64,000 nt of DNA from an uncultured Chloroflexota bacterium (GTDB taxonomy: Bacteria > Chloroflexota > Anaerolineae > Anaerolineales > Anaerolineaceae): assembly GCA_902791025.1 (NCBI GenBank), contig CADATZ010000010.1, positions 88,610 through 152,609 of the forward strand, given 5' to 3'. Shown here in pieces: positions 63,793 to 64,000 of the stretch. The notes beneath the pieces were generated by a model. The model saw nothing but the letters and a program-made list of their open reading frames with translations. It made no database searches and was not told the DNA's origin. Numbering within the stretch: position 1 is the stretch's first letter; each line of letters opens with the position of its first letter. The translations under genes were made by a program, and so were the position numbers.

Positions 63793-63814
63793 ATTTAAAA
63801 CGGCAACGGACGAA

Positions 63815-63936
63815 GCACGTGGGGTCTGGCATCTTGTGCGGCGCAGCCCGCACAAGTGTGCCTGTCCCCATGTGCGCCGCAACCCGCACAAGTGTGCCTG
63901 TCCCCATGTGCGCCGCAACCCGCACAAGTGTGCCTG
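63815..63936. repeat. REP-like palindromic repeat, family 1, copy C, with tandem half-units
   Basis: A full unit (63815-63875) is followed by two further copies of its right half (about 36 bases each: CGCACAAGTGTGCCTGTCCC, then CATGTGCGCCG), the last one cut short. The tandem growth shows the element has been active or unstable here. Confidence 0.8.
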
Positions 63937-63942
63937 CGAAAG

Positions 63943-64000
63943 ATCCTGCTCCGTAAGGTACGAGCTGCGCTCGATTTAGATGCGGAGCAGGAGCTGCGCC
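63943..64000. repeat. Palindromic repeat, family 2, copy B (at window edge)
   Basis: CCTGCTCCGTAAGGTACGAG followed by CTGCGCTCGATTTAGATGCG and GAGCAGG is the reverse complement of the 59801 element with a few differences. It runs into the window end. Confidence 0.7.

Overview
The window looks like a piece of a Chloroflexota chromosome, most likely a host-associated, anaerobic, pectin-using member of the Anaerolineae. This is inferred from three things: two secreted proteins in which an LPxTG-type motif sits just before a C-terminal sortase domain (an arrangement I recall from that phylum), a complete pectin/galacturonate catabolic set of gut or rumen type, and a GC content near 50%. No rRNA, tRNA or CRISPR array was seen, so the assignment is not proven.

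Layout. 1-20.6 kb: one giant surface-protein gene, open at the left edge, with about 60 Cna_B-like beta domains, an LPETG motif and a sortase domain. A 55-base deletion near 3.73 kb breaks its frame. 20.7-22.7 kb: an ATP-grasp protein and an esterase, translationally coupled. 22.9-27.4 kb: uxaB-uxaA-uxaC, galacturonate/glucuronate to 2-keto-3-deoxygluconate. 27.5-32.8 kb: accessory genes (AAA-ATPase/PD-(D/E)XK protein, sugar isomerase/epimerase, truncated P-loop ATPase, DUF5688-like protein, frameshifted IS630 element). 32.9-39.0 kb: a secreted subtilase and a second LPxTG-sortase fusion broken by an in-frame TAG. 39.1-44.3 kb, minus strand: membrane-anchored family II pyrophosphatase, GNAT protein, SpoIIE-type phosphatase receptor and pectinesterase. 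44.5-54.4 kb: a CUT1 sugar ABC transporter (two permeases, binding protein, its own ATPase) interleaved with five small membrane proteins of unknown function, ending in a GH28 polygalacturonase. 54.4-56.3 kb: two GNAT-type proteins and a candidate type I toxin-antitoxin locus. 56.4-59.5 kb: GH105, a 5'-truncated AraC regulator and a GH4 alpha-galacturonidase. 59.5-64 kb: palindromic repeats, a pentanucleotide microsatellite and three exported proteins that look Firmicutes-like.

How the genes work together. Oligogalacturonides are bound and imported by the transporter. Inside the cell they are demethylated (CE8) and shortened from the ends (GH28, GH105, GH4); none of these enzymes has a signal peptide. 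The monomers then go through UxaC, UxaB and UxaA. KdgK and KdgA, needed to finish the route, are not in the window. The surface genes suggest a cell that builds very long, probably isopeptide-stiffened adhesins and carries the attachment enzyme on the adhesin itself.

The most interesting items are the LPxTG-plus-sortase single-chain proteins, the unexplained membrane proteins embedded in the transporter operon, and the small type I toxin-antitoxin-like locus at 55.9-56.3 kb.
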